A stretch of 64,000 nt of DNA from positions 14,464 to 78,463 of the forward strand of contig NZ_JARKMZ010000005.1 of NCBI RefSeq assembly GCF_029360775.1, read 5' to 3'. Origin of the DNA: Daejeonella sp. H1SJ63 (GTDB taxonomy: Bacteria; Bacteroidota; Bacteroidia; Sphingobacteriales; Sphingobacteriaceae). The notes beneath the pieces are model-generated. The model searched no databases. It was not told the origin of the DNA and saw only the letters and a program-made list of their open reading frames with translations. Shown here one piece after another: positions 52,996-62,391 of the stretch. Made by a program: the position numbers and the translations under genes. How positions within the stretch are numbered: position 1 is the stretch's first letter; each line of letters starts with the position of its first letter.

Positions 52996-53835
52996 ATGGC
53001 AAGAACAACATATCAGGATTTATTGGATGCAGGTGTACACTTTGGTCACCTTACCCGCAAGTGGGATCCGAAAATGGCTCCGTACATTTTCATGGAACGC
53101 AATGGCATCCACATTATAGATTTAAATAAAACTTTAACAAAATTAGAAGAAGCTGCTGCTGCGATCAAACAGATCGTAAAATCAGGACGTAAAATCTTAT
53201 TTGTTTCTACAAAGAAGCAGGCTAAAGATATCGTAGCTGAGCAGGCACGTTCTGTAAACATGCCTTACGTAACCGAGCGTTGGTTAGGTGGTATGTTAAC
53301 TAACTTTGCTACAGTTCGTAAATCAATCAAAAAGATGTCTAACATCGATAAGATGACTAAAGACGGAACATTTGATGTATTATCGAAAAAAGAAAAATTA
53401 ATGATTCAGCGTGAGCGTATCAAATTAGAGGCACTTCTTGGAGGTATCGCTGATCTGAACCGTTTACCGGCTGCATTATTTATTATTGACGTTAAGAAAG
53501 AGCATATCTCTGTTGCTGAAGCGATGAAATTAAACATCCCTACTTTTGCAATGGTTGATACCAACTCTGATCCGTCAAACATCGATTTCCCTATCCCTGC
53601 AAATGACGACGCAACCAAGTCGATCACTTTGATCACTGACGTTATCATGAAAGCTATCCACGAAGGTTTGGAAGAGCGCAAGCGCGAGAAGGAAGAAGAA
53701 GCAGACAAAGAAGCAGCTTCTGCAAAAGCAAAAGTTGATACTGAAGGTCAGGACGAAGCAGCTGCACCTAAACGTGCACGTAAAACTGCAAGTGCTGAAG
53801 GCGCAGTTGAAGCTGAAGCTAAAAGCGAAGAGTAA
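52996..53835 (+). CDS. rpsB: 30S ribosomal protein S2
   Basis: Joins the body and head of the small subunit late in assembly. The 279-residue protein opens with [20 protein letters not shown] and has [40 protein letters not shown] and [22 protein letters not shown]-terminal tail of about 45 residues rich in Ala, Glu and Lys extends beyond the E. coli length. It has a perfect AGGAGG ribosome binding site. A hairpin separates it from tsf. Confidence 0.97.
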   Translation: MARTTYQDLLDAGVHFGHLTRKWDPKMAPYIFMERNGIHIIDLNKTLTKLEEAAAAIKQIVKSGRKILFVSTKKQAKDIVAEQARSVNMPYVTERWLGGMLTNFATVRKSIKKMSNIDKMTKDGTFDVLSKKEKLMIQRERIKLEALLGGIADLNRLPAALFIIDVKKEHISVAEAMKLNIPTFAMVDTNSDPSNIDFPIPANDDATKSITLITDVIMKAIHEGLEERKREKEEEADKEAASAKAKVDTEGQDEAAAPKRARKTASAEGAVEAEAKSEE

Positions 53836-53843
53836 TCCCACCC

Positions 53844-53915
53844 TTGCGATTCGTTCGCAATGACAATCAAATTTTAGTTTAATAATATTTCAGCCCCCTT
53901 TTTCAGGGGGCTGAA
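53844..53915 (+). promoter_or_regulatory. rpsB-tsf intergenic hairpins
   Basis: TTGCGA (53844-53849) with TCGCAA (53855-53860), followed by TGAC, resembles a fragment of the widespread GTCATTGCGA-type extragenic repeat. TTCAGCCCCCT (53889-53899) and AGGGGGCTGAA (53905-53915) form an 11-base perfect stem with a five-base loop, 16 bases before the tsf ATG. No T run follows, so on the plus strand it is more likely an attenuator, processing or pausing site than a full terminator. Confidence 0.6.
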
Positions 53916-53931
53916 TTAAAAAGGAAATAAC

Positions 53932-54771
53932 ATGTCTACAGTACAAATTACTGCCGCAGATGTAAATAAATTACGCCAGCAAACCGGTGCCGGTATGATG
54001 GATTGCAAAAAAGCATTAACCGAAGCTAACGGTGATTTCGAAGCAGCTATTGATTACCTTCGTAAAAAGGGTGCTAAAGTTGCTGCAAGTCGTCAGGATC
54101 GTGAATCAAATGAAGGTGTTGTTATCGCAAAAACTACCGCCGACGGAAAACGTGGTGTAATTGTTGAATTCAACTGCGAAACTGACTTCGTTGCAAAAAA
54201 TGCCGATTTCGTTGCATTCGCAAACAGTATCGCTGATCTTGCAATTGAGAAAAACCCTGCTTCTCTTGAAGAACTGGTTAATCTTGACCTTAACGGCGAA
54301 AAATTAGCTGATAGCATCATTTCTCAAACCGGTAAGATCGGCGAGAAAGTTGGCGTATCAAAATACGAAAGCATCACCGGCGAGAAGGTTATCGCTTATA
54401 TCCATGGAAACTACCGCTTAGGTGTATTGGTTGCTTTAAGCTCCAACCCGGCAAGTGCTGAAGAAATTGGAAAAGACGTAGCTATGCAAATTGCTGCTAT
54501 GAATCCTGTTGCCATCGATAAAGGTGATGTTGATTCCAAGACTATCGAAAGAGAACTTGAAATCGCTAAAGATGTAATTCGTGCAGAAGGTAAACCTGAA
54601 GAAATGGTTGAAAAGATCGCTGCAGGTAAACTGAATAAATTCTACAAAGATTCTACCCTCCTGAATCAGGAGTTCGTAAAAGACTCATCTAAAACTGTTG
54701 CCCAGTTTTTAAATGATGTAGAAAAAGGCCTGACCGTAACCGCATTCAAGCGGGTTCAGTTAGGAGCATAA
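53932..54771 (+). CDS. tsf: Elongation factor Ts
   Basis: Nucleotide exchange factor that recycles EF-Tu. The 279-residue protein has the N-terminal domain VNKLRQQTGAGMMDCKKALT (UBA-like) and the core motifs VIVEFNCETDFVAKN and AYIHGNYRLGVLV. It ends with KTVAQFLNDVEKGLTVTAFKR. A strong terminator follows directly. Start and length are as expected. Confidence 0.97.
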   Translation: MSTVQITAADVNKLRQQTGAGMMDCKKALTEANGDFEAAIDYLRKKGAKVAASRQDRESNEGVVIAKTTADGKRGVIVEFNCETDFVAKNADFVAFANSIADLAIEKNPASLEELVNLDLNGEKLADSIISQTGKIGEKVGVSKYESITGEKVIAYIHGNYRLGVLVALSSNPASAEEIGKDVAMQIAAMNPVAIDKGDVDSKTIERELEIAKDVIRAEGKPEEMVEKIAAGKLNKFYKDSTLLNQEFVKDSSKTVAQFLNDVEKGLTVTAFKRVQLGA

Positions 54772-54785
54772 TATTGATACTTTGA

Positions 54786-54816
54786 AATCCTCTCCTTTTT
54801 GGAGAGGATTTTTTTT
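54786..54816 (+). terminator. Rho-independent terminator after tsf
   Basis: AATCCTCTCC, a five-base loop, GGAGAGGATT and a run of T. Perfect 10-base stem, 14 bases after the tsf stop. Confidence 0.92.
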
Positions 54817-54905
54817 GCCTGAAAATTCCTGAGCTATGAACCTGACATGATTAAAATAATCATCAAAGGCTCCATCTGACAAATAAAAACAAGAAAAATA
54901 AACAG

Positions 54906-56015
54906 ATGAAAACTGCACTGATAAACGCAACAATATTCACCGGGGCAGAAAAACTGGAGCATAAAGCCCTTCTGATTGAAAACGGGCTAATATCCTCAAT
55001 TACAGATATTTCAGAGGTGCCTTCAGACTTTCAGGTTAACAACCTTTCCGGATTAACAATAGCCCCTGCCTTACTCGACCTTCAGATCTACGGAAGTGGA
55101 GGAAAACTATTCGGTGCCCTTCCGGATGTTGATGGTCTGGAACAAATGGAAAAAGATTTACTCGCTCAGGGAACCAGTGGTTTCTTTGCAACATCTGCAA
55201 CCAACAGTGATGAGGTAGTGATCAAAGCCATTGATGCCGCAAAGGAATATCGTAAAAAAGCAAAAGGAAACTTTCTGGGGCTCCATCTTGAAGGACCGTA
55301 CCTTAATGCTGTGCGAAAAGGCGCACATCCGGAAAAATTTATTAAAAAAGCAAGCTTAAACGAAATCAGAAGCTGGGTTGAACGTGCCGAAGGTGAGATC
55401 AGAATGATGACTATCGCGCCTGAGTTGCAGGACCGTGAAATTATGGATTATCTGCAATCTGAGAATATTATTATTTCAGCGGGCCACAGTAATGCTACAT
55501 ATGAAGAAGCTATAGATTTCTTAAATAATCCTGTACAGACCTGTACCCACCTTTTCAATGCAATGCCTCCATTGCACCACAGAGACCCGGGATTAATTGC
55601 AGCCATATTCAAGGTTAAGCCTTATGCAAGCATTGTGGCTGACGGGGTGCATGTAAGTTTCCCAATGATCGAACTGGCAAAACGCGAATTAGGCGGGCAC
55701 CTGTTCCTGATAACAGATGCAGTTACCGAAACAAACCTGGGTGAATATCAACATATATTCAAAGGCGATCGCTATGTAATGCCCGACGGAACCCTGTCAG
55801 GCTCATGCCTTACCATGCTGAAAGCTGTTGAAAATTGCGTAATAAAAGCAGGAATACCATTGGATGAGGCATTACGAATGGCATCCACATATCCTGCAAA
55901 ACTGATGAAAGATAATAAACGCGGCTTACTTAAGCCCGGATACAGAGCAGATATCATCGTGATAAACAATGATTTGAAGCATCACAGCACTTACTTTTCA
56001 GGCATTCTGAACTAA
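54906..56015 (+). CDS. nagA: N-acetylglucosamine-6-phosphate deacetylase
   Basis: Removes acetate from GlcNAc-6-phosphate, the first step in recycling amino sugars from cell wall or chitin. Amidohydrolase of 369 residues with the metal ligand Glu in LHLEGPYLN, His in ISAGHSNATYEEA, THLFNAMPPLHHRDPG, and the catalytic Asp in LITDAV. It stands between the tsf terminator and pyrH on the same strand; no nagB or nagK is near. It probably has its own promoter in the 134-base gap before it. Confidence 0.93.
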   Translation: MKTALINATIFTGAEKLEHKALLIENGLISSITDISEVPSDFQVNNLSGLTIAPALLDLQIYGSGGKLFGALPDVDGLEQMEKDLLAQGTSGFFATSATNSDEVVIKAIDAAKEYRKKAKGNFLGLHLEGPYLNAVRKGAHPEKFIKKASLNEIRSWVERAEGEIRMMTIAPELQDREIMDYLQSENIIISAGHSNATYEEAIDFLNNPVQTCTHLFNAMPPLHHRDPGLIAAIFKVKPYASIVADGVHVSFPMIELAKRELGGHLFLITDAVTETNLGEYQHIFKGDRYVMPDGTLSGSCLTMLKAVENCVIKAGIPLDEALRMASTYPAKLMKDNKRGLLKPGYRADIIVINNDLKHHSTYFSGILN

Positions 56016-56047
56016 AATAAATTAATAACTTTACAAAAAATCACTTC

Positions 56048-56755
56048 ATGAAGTACAAACGTATCCTGTTAAAATTAAGTGGCGAAGCATTAATGGGCGA
56101 AAAGCAATACGGAATTGATATTGACCGTGTTGCACAATATGCCAAAGATATTCACGCCGTGCATGCTAAAGGAATAGAGATCGCGGTGGTGATTGGAGGT
56201 GGTAATATTTACCGCGGACTTAGCGCAGAAAAAGCAGGAATGGATCGTGTACAGGCTGATTATATGGGTATGCTGGCAACCGTAATCAACAGCATGGCAC
56301 TTCAGGATGCATTAGAGAAAACAGGAGTAAAAACACGCTTGCTTACTGCAATCAAAATGGAGCAGATTTGTGAACCTTTTATCCGCCGCCGGGCAGTGCG
56401 TCACCTTGAAAAAGGAAGAATTGTAATATTCGGTGCAGGAACAGGAAATCCTTACTTCACCACTGATACCGCAGCTTCATTAAGAGCAGTTGAGATCAAT
56501 GCAGATGTGGTTATGAAAGGAACCAGAGTTGATGGTATTTATACTGCAGATCCATTAAAAGATCCGGAAGCAAGCAGGTATGATGAGATCACATTCTCAG
56601 AAGTATATAAAAAGAATTTGAATGTAATGGACATGACCGCATTCACCCTGTGTCAGGAAAATAACCTTCCGATCATCGTATTTGATATGAATAAACCGGG
56701 GAACTTCATGAAGCTTGTTGAGGGTGAGCCAATCGGGACACTGGTAAAAGGTTAA
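56048..56755 (+). CDS. pyrH: UMP kinase
   Basis: Phosphorylates UMP to UDP in the pyrimidine pathway; an amino acid kinase-fold hexamer. The 235-residue protein has [13 protein letters not shown] at the start, [11 protein letters not shown], and the region [20 protein letters not shown] that binds UMP and supports the hexamer. It lies 32 bases after nagA and 72 before frr. The common bacterial order tsf-pyrH-frr is kept except for nagA in between. Confidence 0.97.
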   Translation: MKYKRILLKLSGEALMGEKQYGIDIDRVAQYAKDIHAVHAKGIEIAVVIGGGNIYRGLSAEKAGMDRVQADYMGMLATVINSMALQDALEKTGVKTRLLTAIKMEQICEPFIRRRAVRHLEKGRIVIFGAGTGNPYFTTDTAASLRAVEINADVVMKGTRVDGIYTADPLKDPEASRYDEITFSEVYKKNLNVMDMTAFTLCQENNLPIIVFDMNKPGNFMKLVEGEPIGTLVKG

Positions 56756-56827
56756 ACCGGAATTCAGCAAGCTTAAAATCTGAAATAGCAGGATTTTAAT
56801 TATTTTTACTGATCGAACAGACAGATT

Positions 56828-57391
56828 ATGAACGACCTTATAAAGAAACAATTAGATGACGCTAAAGCTCATATGGAAAAAGCCATTGAGTTTTGTGATG
56901 GCGAACTGGTTAAAATTCGTGCTGGAAAAGCAATGCCAAGTATGCTTGATGGTATTTATGTAGATTATTATGGTACTGCAACTCCATTAAATCAGATCGG
57001 AACAGTAAATACACCTGATGCACGGACTCTGGTAGTACAGCCATGGGAAAAATCAATGATATCTGCGATTGAAAGAGCAATAATGGAAGCAAATATTGGT
57101 CTGAATCCGCAAAATGATGGTTTAGTTATCCGCCTGAATGTTCCCCCGCTAACTGAAGAGCGTCGTAAAGACCTGGTGAAAAAGGTGAAGGAAGAAGCTG
57201 AAAAAGGACGTATCGCGGTGCGCAATATCCGTAAAGATGCCAACGAAAAGATCAAGCGTACCAAATCAGAAGGAGTTTCAGACGACGAGATCAAAGGTGG
57301 TGAAAACGAAGTGCAAAAATTAACTGATAGTTGTATTTCCAGAATTGACCGACTGATGGAGGCCAAGGAAAAAGATATTATGACTGTCTGA
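56828..57391 (+). CDS. frr: Ribosome recycling factor
   Basis: With EF-G, splits the post-termination ribosome. The 187-residue protein has the coiled-coil domain pattern KIRAGKAMPSMLDGIYVDYY, the second domain with PLNQIGTVNTPDARTLVVQP and PPLTEERRKDLVKKVKEEAE. A strong terminator follows 21 bases after the stop, so pyrH and frr end a transcript. Confidence 0.97.
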   Translation: MNDLIKKQLDDAKAHMEKAIEFCDGELVKIRAGKAMPSMLDGIYVDYYGTATPLNQIGTVNTPDARTLVVQPWEKSMISAIERAIMEANIGLNPQNDGLVIRLNVPPLTEERRKDLVKKVKEEAEKGRIAVRNIRKDANEKIKRTKSEGVSDDEIKGGENEVQKLTDSCISRIDRLMEAKEKDIMTV

Positions 57392-57411
57392 TCTTATATA
57401 AGACAAGAGGA

Positions 57412-57449
57412 AAAGGGAATAGGATAAATGCTTATTCCCTTTCTTTTTT
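57412..57449 (+). terminator. Rho-independent terminator after frr
   Basis: AAAGGGAATA (57412-57421), an 11-base loop, TATTCCCTTT (57433-57442), then C and six T. It ends 14 bases before the ABC transporter ATG. Confidence 0.9.
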
Positions 57450-57462
57450 AGAACAAACAAAA

Positions 57463-59211
57463 ATGAAATTACTGGCCGAATATCTGAAGAACTATACCGG
57501 ATTGATTTTGTTTGCCTTATTGCTGGCAGCTATTAATCAGATCTTTTCTTTGCTTGACCCATGGATTTTTCGCAAGATTATAGATACCTATGTAACACGT
57601 TATCAGGAATACAGCACTGAAGAGTTCTTTAAAGGAGCCGGACTACTGATATTAGCAGCAATGGGTGTTGCAATGGTTTCGCGAATCGCGAAAAATTTCC
57701 AGGATTATTATGTAAATGTGATTACTCAACGTTTAGGAGCTAAAATTTACTCCGACGGATTGGCACATTCACTTGAATTACCCTATTCAGTATTCGAAGA
57801 TCAGCGTAGTGGTGAAACTCTGGGTATTCTTCAAAAAGTTAGAACTGATACCGAGAAACTTATTACTGCACTAATAAATATTGTATTTACCTCTCTGGTA
57901 GGTGTCACTTTTGTATTTGTTTATGCCATCAATATTCATTGGTCGATTGCCGTGGTTTACATCTCGGTTATTCCGATTCTTGGAACTATCAGTTCGGTAC
58001 TCAGCAAGAAGATTAAAGTGGTTCAGAAAACAATTGTCAGCGAAACTACCGCCCTGGCCGGGTCGACAACGGAATCGCTGAGGAATATCGAACTGGTAAA
58101 AAGTCTCGGACTTTCAAGTCAGGAAATCAAACGGCTGAATAATACTACCGATAAAATATTAAAACTCGAGCTTAAAAAAGTTAAATATGTGAGAAGCCTT
58201 AGTTTTATTCAGGGAACTTTGGTTAACCTTCTTCGTAACCTGATACTATTATTGATGCTCTATCTGATATTTGCAGGCAGAATCAGTGTCGGAGAATTTT
58301 TCTCATTATTTATCTATTCCTTCTTCATTTTCGGACCTTTGCAGGAACTGGGAAATATCATCAATATCTACAGAGAGACAGAAGTATCACTGGAAAATTT
58401 CAAAGCGATATTAAACACCCCCAAAGAACAAAAACCGGCCAAACCGGCCAAATTAAATCATATTAACAGTCTGAAATTTGACACAGTAAGCTTTAAGCAT
58501 CAGTCGGCCAGACGTAATGCTCTTGAAAATATTTCTTTCGAAACGCATAAGGGGCAAACTATTGCCTTTGTTGGTCCATCAGGGTCAGGCAAAACAACAC
58601 TGGTAAAACTATTAGTGGGGCTATACCAGCCTATCAGTGGTAAAGTACTTTACAACGATGTCTCAGCAACAGATATTGATCTAGATGAACTCCGCGAAAA
58701 GATTGGTTTCGTAACTCAGGACACTCAGTTGTTTTCGGGTACTATCCGCGAGAATCTTTTGTTCGTACGCCCTGATGCCAGTGATGAGGAATGCATGAAA
58801 GTACTCCACAGGGCAGCATGTCAAAACTTATTGGCCAGAGCAGATAAAGGTCTGGACACAGTTATCGGTGAAGGGGGCGTAAAAGTATCGGGAGGGGAAA
58901 AGCAGCGTCTTTCCATTGCAAGGGCATTACTGCGTCATCCAAACATTCTGGTATTTGATGAAGCCACTTCAGCTCTTGATTCGATAACAGAGGAGGAAAT
59001 TACCGAAACAATACGTGATGTGTCGGTGATCAGTGATCATATTACCATTCTGATTGCACACCGCCTTTCAACTATTATGCACGCCGACAAAATTTTCGTA
59101 CTGGAAAAAGGGCATATTATTGAATCAGGAAGGCATGAAGAATTGCTGGCAGAAAAAGGTCTCTACTATGCTATGTGGCGACAACAGATCGGTGAAAAAT
59201 TCAATACATAA
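57463..59211 (+). CDS. ABC transporter, fused permease and ATPase (exporter type)
   Basis: Half-transporter of 582 residues: an N-terminal six-helix exporter domain (about 1-310) and an ATPase domain (about 340-575). The ATPase has Walker A GPSGSGKTT, Q-loop VTQDTQLFSG, signature VSGGEKQRLS, Walker B ILVFDEATSALD and the H-loop AHRLSTI. It works as a homodimer or with a partner and pumps lipids, peptides or drugs; the substrate is unknown. Two tiny membrane proteins are encoded just downstream. Confidence 0.93.
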   Translation: MKLLAEYLKNYTGLILFALLLAAINQIFSLLDPWIFRKIIDTYVTRYQEYSTEEFFKGAGLLILAAMGVAMVSRIAKNFQDYYVNVITQRLGAKIYSDGLAHSLELPYSVFEDQRSGETLGILQKVRTDTEKLITALINIVFTSLVGVTFVFVYAINIHWSIAVVYISVIPILGTISSVLSKKIKVVQKTIVSETTALAGSTTESLRNIELVKSLGLSSQEIKRLNNTTDKILKLELKKVKYVRSLSFIQGTLVNLLRNLILLLMLYLIFAGRISVGEFFSLFIYSFFIFGPLQELGNIINIYRETEVSLENFKAILNTPKEQKPAKPAKLNHINSLKFDTVSFKHQSARRNALENISFETHKGQTIAFVGPSGSGKTTLVKLLVGLYQPISGKVLYNDVSATDIDLDELREKIGFVTQDTQLFSGTIRENLLFVRPDASDEECMKVLHRAACQNLLARADKGLDTVIGEGGVKVSGGEKQRLSIARALLRHPNILVFDEATSALDSITEEEITETIRDVSVISDHITILIAHRLSTIMHADKIFVLEKGHIIESGRHEELLAEKGLYYAMWRQQIGEKFNT

Positions 59212-59262
59212 ATCTGCGGATTTATGTATATTTAATATAATTCTGATTTAAAAATCTCCGGT

Positions 59263-59487
59263 ATGATGACAGATTACACTTCAGGTTTTGGTTTCTGGGA
59301 ATGGCTAATGCTCAGTTTTGCAGTAATCGTACTATTTCTCATCATTCCATTTGCAATCTTAGATACTCTAAAATCAAAATATCTCAGCAGCGGACAAAAA
59401 TTTCTCTGGATCCTGTTTATTCTGATTGCACCTTATCTGGGAGCTGTGATTTATCTGTTCTGGGGACGTAAACAAAAAGCACTATGA
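59263..59487 (+). CDS. Small membrane protein with phospholipase D-nuclease N-terminal-like domain (1)
   Basis: A 74-residue protein with two membrane helices. The second part, KFLWILFILIAPYLGAVIYL followed by FWGR, is the signature of the PLDc_N domain that forms the N-terminus of cardiolipin synthases, here free-standing. The catalytic HKD domains are absent. The gene overlaps the next one as ATGA, so the two products are made together. Function unknown; a membrane partner role is possible. Confidence 0.8.
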   Translation: MMTDYTSGFGFWEWLMLSFAVIVLFLIIPFAILDTLKSKYLSSGQKFLWILFILIAPYLGAVIYLFWGRKQKAL

Positions 59488-59696
59488 TTGCATTGGCCAC
59501 ACTTCTTTTTATCGGTGGAATATTCCGTTTATTTTTTGGGATTTTATGGGTTGTACTTATTGTTTACACCTTAATGGATTTACTGAAAAGTAATAAACCA
59601 GGCAATACAAAATTGCTCTGGCTAATAGTGATACTGATTGCTCCGATACTGGGATCAGTTCTTTACTTTGCGTTAGGTAAAACAGACAGGATCTAA
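59484..59696 (+). CDS. Small membrane protein with phospholipase D-nuclease N-terminal-like domain (2)
   Basis: A 70-residue relative of the preceding protein with the same ending, TKLLWLIVILIAPILGSVLY followed by FALGK. Two helices, few charges. It overlaps the previous gene by four bases. On the other side its TAA overlaps the TAG of the convergent MFS gene (CTAA), so the two transcripts must run into each other. The pair probably arose by duplication. Confidence 0.8.
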   Translation: MIALATLLFIGGIFRLFFGILWVVLIVYTLMDLLKSNKPGNTKLLWLIVILIAPILGSVLYFALGKTDRI

Positions 59697-60967
59697 TCCC
59701 TGTTAATCTGTTTGAGGCCCAGCGGCACCAGCTTTTTAGTTTTCAAATAGGTAAAGAATACAATAAGTAAAGTCATAGTACCTCCAAAAAGAACCGATGG
59801 TATTGTTCCCATCAGCTTTGCTGTAGCACCTGATTCAAATGCTCCGATCTCATTGGATGAATTTATAAACATTCCGTTTACAGCTGATACTCTGCCACGC
59901 ATTTCTTCAGGAGTAAGAATCTGCAAAATAGTGGATCTTATTACTACGCTGACACTGTCAAATGCGCCTTCAAAAAACAGACATAAAAGAGAAAGATAAA
60001 AATTTCTGGAAAGGCCAAAGCAAATGATAGATAATCCGAACCCTGCCACCGCAAACAACAGGTTCCTCCATGGTTTATTCATTGGCGGATATTTTGCCAT
60101 AATAAACATGGTAATTACCGCCCCAACAGCCGGTGCTGCCCGCATAAATCCCAGACCCTCAGAACCAACCATCAGTATATCGTGAGCAAAGACTGGCATT
60201 AAGGCAACTGCACCTCCAAAAAATACAGAGAACATATCAAGGCTCAGTGCACCCAGGATCATTCTGTTATGAAATACAAATTTGATCCCTTCAGCAAGGC
60301 TTTTAAATATATTCTCCCTCGGAACAAAGTGCGGGGGATAATTTTTAACAAAAAACACGATACACACTAAAGCAAGAGCCATAAAACTTACAATAACTGT
60401 GAAGCAAGCCGTAATTCCGCTGAAAGCATACAGCAAGCCGCCAACTGCCGGTCCCAAAATAGATGCCACCTGCCATATTCCGCTGTTCCAGGTCGATGAA
60501 TTTGCATAATGCTCTTTAGGGATAATCTGAGCCATTAATGTAAATGCCGTTGGTGAGTAAAAACCCCGCGCTAATCCGACAAAGAAAATCATCAGATACA
60601 TAATCAGAATCACTGTAGTTTGCCCTAAAAGTTCCAGCCCCTCAGGTGTGGTAACCATCAATAGTACAAATGAAGAAAACAGCATCGCGAGGATGATCCA
60701 AACCATGAGCTTCTTTTTATCCGACTTATCAGCAATATAGCCACCGTATAATGTCACTGTAATTGAGGGAATAGCCTCTGCAAGACCAATTAGACCCAAA
60801 GACAATGGATCTTTCGTCAGCTGATAAATATGCCAGCCAACTACAACTGCCTGAACCTGATAGGCAAAAGTAAAAAGGAAGCGCATCGCCAGATAGGAAC
60901 GAAACTCCGGAAAACGCATCGCAACGTAAGGGTCCATGACAGCCTCTGCCGGCCTGTTATCACTCAT
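59693..60967 (-). CDS. MFS transporter (EntS-like)
   Basis: Major facilitator of 424 residues with about 12 helices. The loop between helices 2 and 3 reads GGYIADKSDKKKLM, the conserved motif A of the superfamily. The general pattern (FRSYLAMRFLFTFAYQVQAVVVGWHIYQLTKDPLSLGLIG in the first quarter) is that of the EntS/DHA3 exporters. The substrate is not apparent; there are no siderophore genes nearby. It lies 27 bases downstream of the M28 peptidase gene on the same strand. Confidence 0.88.
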   Translation of the reverse strand: MSDNRPAEAVMDPYVAMRFPEFRSYLAMRFLFTFAYQVQAVVVGWHIYQLTKDPLSLGLIGLAEAIPSITVTLYGGYIADKSDKKKLMVWIILAMLFSSFVLLMVTTPEGLELLGQTTVILIMYLMIFFVGLARGFYSPTAFTLMAQIIPKEHYANSSTWNSGIWQVASILGPAVGGLLYAFSGITACFTVIVSFMALALVCIVFFVKNYPPHFVPRENIFKSLAEGIKFVFHNRMILGALSLDMFSVFFGGAVALMPVFAHDILMVGSEGLGFMRAAPAVGAVITMFIMAKYPPMNKPWRNLLFAVAGFGLSIICFGLSRNFYLSLLCLFFEGAFDSVSVVIRSTILQILTPEEMRGRVSAVNGMFINSSNEIGAFESGATAKLMGTIPSVLFGGTMTLLIVFFTYLKTKKLVPLGLKQINRD

Positions 60968-60994
60968 TTATTCAAAATTAACATTTTACTCAGA

Positions 60995-62371
60995 CTATCG
61001 GGCACCGTACTGATCAATCAGATAAACCATTGAAGTCATTGCTGCCGCACCCAACTCCAGCTCCCGTTTATTTACATTCTCAAATACATCGTTACTTGAA
61101 TGATGAATATCAAAGTAACGCTGGGAATCGGGATTAAATGCCATGAGAACAGTATTGGGAAAAATACGCAGCGGGCCAATATCAGCCCCGCTACCCCCGC
61201 CCTCAATATCTGCTGCTTTATATGGTTTGAATAGCGGTATCCATTTTGAAATATGAGCAAGTCCGGCAACATTTTCAATAGTAAAGCCTCTCGGAGTAAA
61301 ACCACCCTCATCAGACTCAAGGGCAGCAATATGCTTCTCATTATTTTGCTTTGCTATCTCAGCATATTTCAATCCCCCACGCAAACCATTCTCTTCATTC
61401 ATGAACATTACCGCTCTGATGGTATGCTTGGGCCGAATATTCAGCGACCTGAAAATCCGGAGTACTTCAACCGATTGCATCACTCCGGCTCCATCATCAT
61501 GTGCACCTTCAGCCAAATCCCATGAATCGAGATGCCCACCTACAGTGATGATCGCCTCAGGATCTTCGCTTCCACGAATCTCACCAATCACATTGTAGGA
61601 AACAGCATCAGGAAGGGTTCGGCAATTCTGCTTAAAATAAAATTGTATTGCAGGTAGTTTACGAAGTTTTAACTCCCGGCTTAACAATTCAGCGGCTTTG
61701 GTACTGATTGCAGCGGCAGGAATCTTGGTAACCCCATCCTGATAACGCATACCCCCGGTATGAGGAAAGTCATCGATAACAGTCGACATGGAACGAACAA
61801 TTACGCCAACAGCACCCAGTTTTGCAGCCTCGACAGCTCCATTACTTCGCTGATCAACAGCAGCTCCATACGCTTTAAAAGTGTCAAAATGCCTGGGATC
61901 GAAAGGACGGTTAAAAAACACAATCTTTCCTTTTACAAGCTGCTCCCCCAATGCTTTCAGTTGATCAAAATTTTGAACTTCAATGATTTGAGCAGTGATA
62001 CCCGATACCGGACTGGCAATTGATCCGCCCAAAGCTGCAATTGGAACCGGAATCTTTGTCCTGCCTTCAATTATCCAGGCCGTTTCCTTTACACCACGCT
62101 CCCATACAGGCACCATCAGCTCCTGCAGATAAACCCTGTCAAAGCCATATTCTTCCATTAACTTCTTTGTCCATTCCACAGATTTTTGGGCATTAACAGA
62201 ACCACTAAGCCTCGGTCCAATCTTTTTGCATAAATATTCCAGATTCTTATAGGTATGACCAGAGGCTAAGGCCTCATCATAGATCCTGCGAACCATAATT
62301 GAATCCTTGTTTTGAGCTTGTAACGAACTCACCAGAAATAATGCAGAAAACAGAGTCTTTAAAAATTTCAT
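60995..62371 (-). CDS. Exported M28 family zinc aminopeptidase with PA domain
   Basis: A 458-residue metallopeptidase with a signal peptide (cleaved near SLQAQN). A PA-type insertion (about 130-250) lies before the catalytic part. The zinc ligands follow the M28 order: His in GGHLDSWD, Asp in GAHDDGAG, Glu in MNEENGLRG, Asp in ESDEGG and a late His in FDIHHSSNDVFE. It should trim N-terminal residues from peptides in the periplasm or outside. It follows recG by 20 bases. Confidence 0.92.
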   Translation of the reverse strand: MKFLKTLFSALFLVSSLQAQNKDSIMVRRIYDEALASGHTYKNLEYLCKKIGPRLSGSVNAQKSVEWTKKLMEEYGFDRVYLQELMVPVWERGVKETAWIIEGRTKIPVPIAALGGSIASPVSGITAQIIEVQNFDQLKALGEQLVKGKIVFFNRPFDPRHFDTFKAYGAAVDQRSNGAVEAAKLGAVGVIVRSMSTVIDDFPHTGGMRYQDGVTKIPAAAISTKAAELLSRELKLRKLPAIQFYFKQNCRTLPDAVSYNVIGEIRGSEDPEAIITVGGHLDSWDLAEGAHDDGAGVMQSVEVLRIFRSLNIRPKHTIRAVMFMNEENGLRGGLKYAEIAKQNNEKHIAALESDEGGFTPRGFTIENVAGLAHISKWIPLFKPYKAADIEGGGSGADIGPLRIFPNTVLMAFNPDSQRYFDIHHSSNDVFENVNKRELELGAAAMTSMVYLIDQYGAR

Positions 62372-62391
62372 TCGTATAATTTATTGTTGTT

